Positions 58,567 to 64,000 of a stretch of 64,000 nucleotides of DNA are shown here, one piece after another (the stretch's first letter is position 1; each line of letters starts with the position of its first letter). The notes under the pieces are model-generated. The model searched no databases. It was given only the letters and a program-made list of their open reading frames with translations, and was not told where the DNA came from. A program made the translations under genes and the position numbers. This DNA comes from Phenylobacterium sp. LH3H17 (GTDB taxonomy: Bacteria > Pseudomonadota > Alphaproteobacteria > Caulobacterales > Caulobacteraceae), in NCBI RefSeq assembly GCF_024298925.1, contig NZ_CP101283.1, positions 806,001-870,000 of the forward strand, in the 5' to 3' direction.

Positions 58567-58698
58567 CTCCCCCTCTGGGGGAGCTGTCAGCGAAGCTGAC
58601 TGAGGGGGACTTTGACCCTGGCTTGTGGGCTTCAGCCCCCTCCGTCACGTCGCCGAAGAGGGCGACGCGCCACCTCCCCCAGAAGGGGAGGATCTGGG
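58567..58698. repeat. Composite inverted repeat between chrA and the epimerase gene
   Basis: Left half: CTCCCCCTCTGGGGGAG (58567-58583) then TCAGCGAAGCTGACTGAGGGGGACT; right half: 58632-58681 (copy B, identical to 44218-44267) followed by AGAAGGGGAGGATCT. The left half is a diverged inverted copy of the right. It sits between convergent genes (chrA stop 58563; epimerase stop 58705), where it may act as a terminator. A widespread class of palindromic intergenic repeat in Caulobacterales and relatives is likely, by my recognition only. Confidence 0.8.
58632..58681. repeat. Dispersed 50-bp repeat, copy B
   Basis: Identical over 50 of 50 bases to 44218-44267 (copy A), 14.4 kb away in the same orientation. 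It is the right half of the composite element at 58567-58698. Confidence 0.85.
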
Positions 58699-58704
58699 GC
58701 TCGG

Positions 58705-59565
58705 TCAGCCGCCGGCCGCAAGGATCGCCGCCAGGCCCTCGCGGTAGGTCGGATAGAGCGGTCGCCAGCCGAGCTCGGCCTTGGCCCGCGCATTGGCCAC
58801 GCGCTTGCTCTCGGCGTAGAAGCGCCGCGCCTGGGGTGTCATGGCCTCCAGGTCGAGGGGCTCCTCCGGCGGCGGCTCCATCCCGAGCAGCCGCGCGGCA
58901 TAGGCCACGACCTCGCTGTTGGGCGCGGGCTCGTCGTCGCAGAGGTTGTAGACGCCGCCCGCCCGCGGCCGGGCCATCGACGCGTCCAGGCCCGCGGCCA
59001 GGTCGTCCACATGGATGCGGCTGAACACCTGGCCCGGGGCGGCGACGCGCCGGGCCCTGCCCTCGCGCAGGCGGTCGAAGGCCGACCGGCCGGGGCCGTA
59101 GATGCCGGGCAGCCGATGAACGGTCACCGTCAGACCCATGCCGCGGCCCACTTCCAGCCAGTCGCGCTCGGCGCCGACCCGGCGGGCGCCCTCGGTGGAC
59201 TGGGCGGCCAGGCGGCTGTCCTCGAACACCCAGCCCCCCTTGCGGTCGCCATAGACCCCCGTGGTGGACAGATAGCCGATCCAGTCGGGGAAGGCCTCGG
59301 CGCGGGCCAGGGCCGGAACCAGGACCTGCAGGGCCGGGCAGCCCTCCGGACCAGGCGGGGCGGCGATCAGTATGGCCTGGGTCCTGGCAAGGTGCTCGGC
59401 CACGCCGCCGATGTCGTCGGCGGCGACCGGGTCGACGCCCTGGGCGGTCATCGCCTGGGCGGCCTCGGGCCTGCGAAAGGTCGCCGAGATGTTCCAGCCC
59501 TGCGGCTGGAGCCTGCGGGTGAGCGCCTGGGCCGCGAAACCGTAGCCGTAGATGAACAGCCGCAA
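58705..59565 (-). CDS. SDR/NAD(P)-dependent epimerase-like protein (YeeZ-type)
   Basis: Start TTG 59565 gives 286 aa; no other start is near. [17 protein letters not shown] is a variant of the Rossmann GxGxxG (here GYGFAAQ), [24 protein letters not shown] the active-site strand with STTGVYGD, where Tyr/Lys of the SDR YxxxK pattern is not canonical, and [15 protein letters not shown] and [12 protein letters not shown] follow. This is the YeeZ/SoxE-like atypical SDR group, with unknown substrate. It is followed on the same strand by the galU gene upstream with nine bases between, so they may be co-transcribed. Confidence 0.88.
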   Translation of the reverse strand: MRLFIYGYGFAAQALTRRLQPQGWNISATFRRPEAAQAMTAQGVDPVAADDIGGVAEHLARTQAILIAAPPGPEGCPALQVLVPALARAEAFPDWIGYLSTTGVYGDRKGGWVFEDSRLAAQSTEGARRVGAERDWLEVGRGMGLTVTVHRLPGIYGPGRSAFDRLREGRARRVAAPGQVFSRIHVDDLAAGLDASMARPRAGGVYNLCDDEPAPNSEVVAYAARLLGMEPPPEEPLDLEAMTPQARRFYAESKRVANARAKAELGWRPLYPTYREGLAAILAAGG

Positions 59566-59574
59566 CGGGCCGGC

Positions 59575-60444
59575 CTAGAGCAGGGCCGTGATCGCGGCGC
59601 GGGCGGCCTCGCCCAGGTCGGGACGGGCGAGCGCGAAGGCGACATTGGCCCGCAACAGGCCGATCTTGTCGCCGCAGTCATAGGTGACGCCGTCATATTC
59701 CAGGGCGTGGAACGGCTGGGACTTCATCAGCTCGGCCATGGAATCGGTGAGCTGGATCTCCCCGCCCGCGCCCTTGCCCTGGCGTTCCAGCAGCTCGAAA
59801 ATCTCCGGCTGCAGGATATAGCGGCCCGAGATGATCAGGTTCGAGGGCGCGGTCCCGACGGGCGGCTTCTCCACCATGCCGGTCATGCGGTTGAGACGCC
59901 CCTCGCGGCCGTCCAGGGCGACGATGCCGTACTTGTGGGTCTCGCTGTCGGGCACGGCCTCGACCACCACGATATTGCCGCCGACCTTGTCGTGGGCGGC
60001 CACGGCCTGGGCCAGGGCCGGGGTCTGGGCGGCCATCAGCATGTCGGGCAGGATGACGGCGAAGGGCTCGTCGCCGATGACGTCGCGGGCGCACCAGACC
60101 GCGTGGCCCAGCCCCAGCGGCGCCATCTGGCGCACGAAGCTCATGGAGCCGGGTTGCAGGATGTCGCGGCGGACCTCGGCCAGGACGTCGTGCTTGCCCT
60201 TGGCCTCCAGCGCGCCCTCGATCTCGGGATTGCCGTCGAAATAGTCCTCGATGGCGCCCTGGCCGCGGCTGGTGATGAACACGAAGTGCTCGATGCCGGC
60301 GGCGCGGGCCTCCTCGACCACATAGGAGAGGATCGGGCGGTCGAAGACGTTCAGCAGGTTCTTCGGCGTGGCCCGGGCCACGGGGAGCACCCGCGTGCCC
60401 AATCCGGCCACCGGCAACACCGCCTTGCGCACACGTCTGGTCAT
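59575..60444 (-). CDS. galU: UTP-glucose-1-phosphate uridylyltransferase
   Basis: Makes UDP-glucose from UTP and glucose-1-P for surface glycans. 289 aa from ATG 60444. AVLPVAGLGTRVLPVARATPKNLLNVFDRPILSYVVEEA is the nucleotidyltransferase signature; EPFAVILPDML, VEAVPDSETHKYGIVAL, GMVEKPPVGTAPSNLIISGRYIL and GGEIQLTDSM are GalU-specific, and FHALEYDGVTYDCGDKIGLL closes it. Full length. Start has no strong ribosome site but ATG is well conserved. With glmS and glmM it supplies nucleotide sugars for the envelope. Confidence 0.96.
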   Translation of the reverse strand: MTRRVRKAVLPVAGLGTRVLPVARATPKNLLNVFDRPILSYVVEEARAAGIEHFVFITSRGQGAIEDYFDGNPEIEGALEAKGKHDVLAEVRRDILQPGSMSFVRQMAPLGLGHAVWCARDVIGDEPFAVILPDMLMAAQTPALAQAVAAHDKVGGNIVVVEAVPDSETHKYGIVALDGREGRLNRMTGMVEKPPVGTAPSNLIISGRYILQPEIFELLERQGKGAGGEIQLTDSMAELMKSQPFHALEYDGVTYDCGDKIGLLRANVAFALARPDLGEAARAAITALL

Positions 60445-60508
60445 GCAGGCCCTCCAGTCACAGCCCCTCGGACTAGCCGAGCGCGGGCGTTAAATCCACC
60501 GGGGGGAG

Positions 60509-62329
<1,821 letters not shown>

Positions 62330-62470
62330 GGTGGCTTCACATCCTTTGTCGAAACGCGCGCAGGTCGATAGTCTTCAACGCAGAGCCGCCTTTAGCATTC
62401 GCAAACGCGGCGTCGATTAAATCTGGGTTTCGGATCGTTTCGCGGCCCAATCGAGCACCATGAGAACCCC

Positions 62471-63823
<1,353 letters not shown>

Positions 63824-63831
63824 ACAAACCA

Positions 63832-63940
63832 CCGCTCATCCCGGCGAAGGCCGGGACCCAGATCGTAAGGCTGGGACTCGACGGGAAATCCACAAGCGCA
63901 GCGGCTGAAACTGGGTCCCGGCCTCCGCCGGGATGAGCGG
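63832..63940. repeat. Inverted repeat of 30-bp arms downstream of glmM
   Basis: Left arm 63832-63861 and right arm 63911-63940 are complementary over 29 of 30 bases, with a 49-base spacer. The arm contains CTGGGTCCCGGC and GGATGAG, the wording of a common palindromic repeat in alphaproteobacteria. It may act as a terminator for glmM. Confidence 0.85.
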
Positions 63941-64000
63941 ATGCGAGGATGGCCGGGGCTGGTCTTTCGGACATGGGGAGAAGACACTTTCGCCATGTGG
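63941..64000. other. Window end downstream of the inverted repeat
   Basis: Sixty bases to the window end with GGGGAG before an ATG at 63995-63997, possibly the start of a further plus-strand gene; too little sequence to judge. Confidence 0.3.

Noticed and set aside
62330-62470. glmS riboswitch/ribozyme
   Set aside because: The region between glmS and glmM is too short and shows no recognisable glmS ribozyme core; that element is mostly found in Gram-positives.

Overview
The window is chromosomal DNA of a high-GC Gram-negative bacterium. An alphaproteobacterium of the Caulobacterales (Caulobacter/Phenylobacterium-like) fits best. The reasons are the strong G/C third-position bias with dense antisense shadow frames, a DUF1134/EipA-type protein, an infC product with an alphaproteobacterial N-terminus, many GTGA/ATGA gene junctions, and GC-rich dispersed palindromic repeats between genes. 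The assignment is inferred from gene content; no rRNA is present. No IS element, integrase, CRISPR array or rRNA operon was seen.

Layout. 1-2.8 kb: the 3' end of a class V aminotransferase, then a divergent accessory pair (membrane protein and a large glycine-rich protein with a possible nuclease-toxin C-terminus). 2.8-12 kb: acyl-group metabolism, with a penicillin-acylase-family Ntn hydrolase, two crotonase-fold proteins, an APH-type phosphotransferase, an N-acyl-D-amino-acid deacylase-type amidohydrolase with two small overlapping ORFs, and an acyl-CoA synthetase. 12-21 kb: an EVE-domain protein, PEP carboxylase, a four-gene overlapping cluster (GST, DsbA-type isomerase, beta-lactamase fold, amidohydrolase) and a DUF4331-DUF4198 envelope pair. 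21-28.8 kb: two hybrid histidine kinases one base apart; the larger (1943 aa) carries about ten HAMP domains encoded by 276-bp tandem repeats. 29.4-33.8 kb: a lower-GC sugar/surface-polysaccharide cluster (glycosyltransferase-like, PhyH oxygenase, WecE-like aminotransferase, WbqC, NeuD-type acyltransferase) next to a tRNA-Ser(GGA) gene. 34.2-43.6 kb: cytochrome c and TPR genes, msrA, a tandem MmcQ/YjbR array with an internally deleted relic, DUF599, an MHS-type transporter, several very small proteins, lepA and a DUF1134 gene. 43.7-54.2 kb: translation genes. pheS and pheT flank a small cupin gene, rpmI-rplT follow, and infC sits about 4.7 kb away, separated by a DUF1345 gene, two tandem MFS genes and an ArsR/AHSA1 module. 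54.2-64 kb: two glycosyltransferases, an alpha/beta hydrolase, chrA, an epimerase, then galU, glmS and glmM, which supply nucleotide sugars for the envelope.

Themes. Envelope supply (galU, glmS, glmM, the glycosyltransferases and the 29-34 kb cluster), acyl-CoA chemistry and translation dominate. The most unusual items are the giant HAMP-repeat kinase, the MmcQ array with its 23-codon relic, infC with a probable AUU start, the cupin between pheS and pheT, palindromic operator candidates at the two ArsR genes, the toxin-like locus, and a 50-bp repeat present identically at 44.2 and 58.6 kb. I did not find one clearly new multi-gene system; the sugar cluster and the toxin-like locus are the closest candidates.
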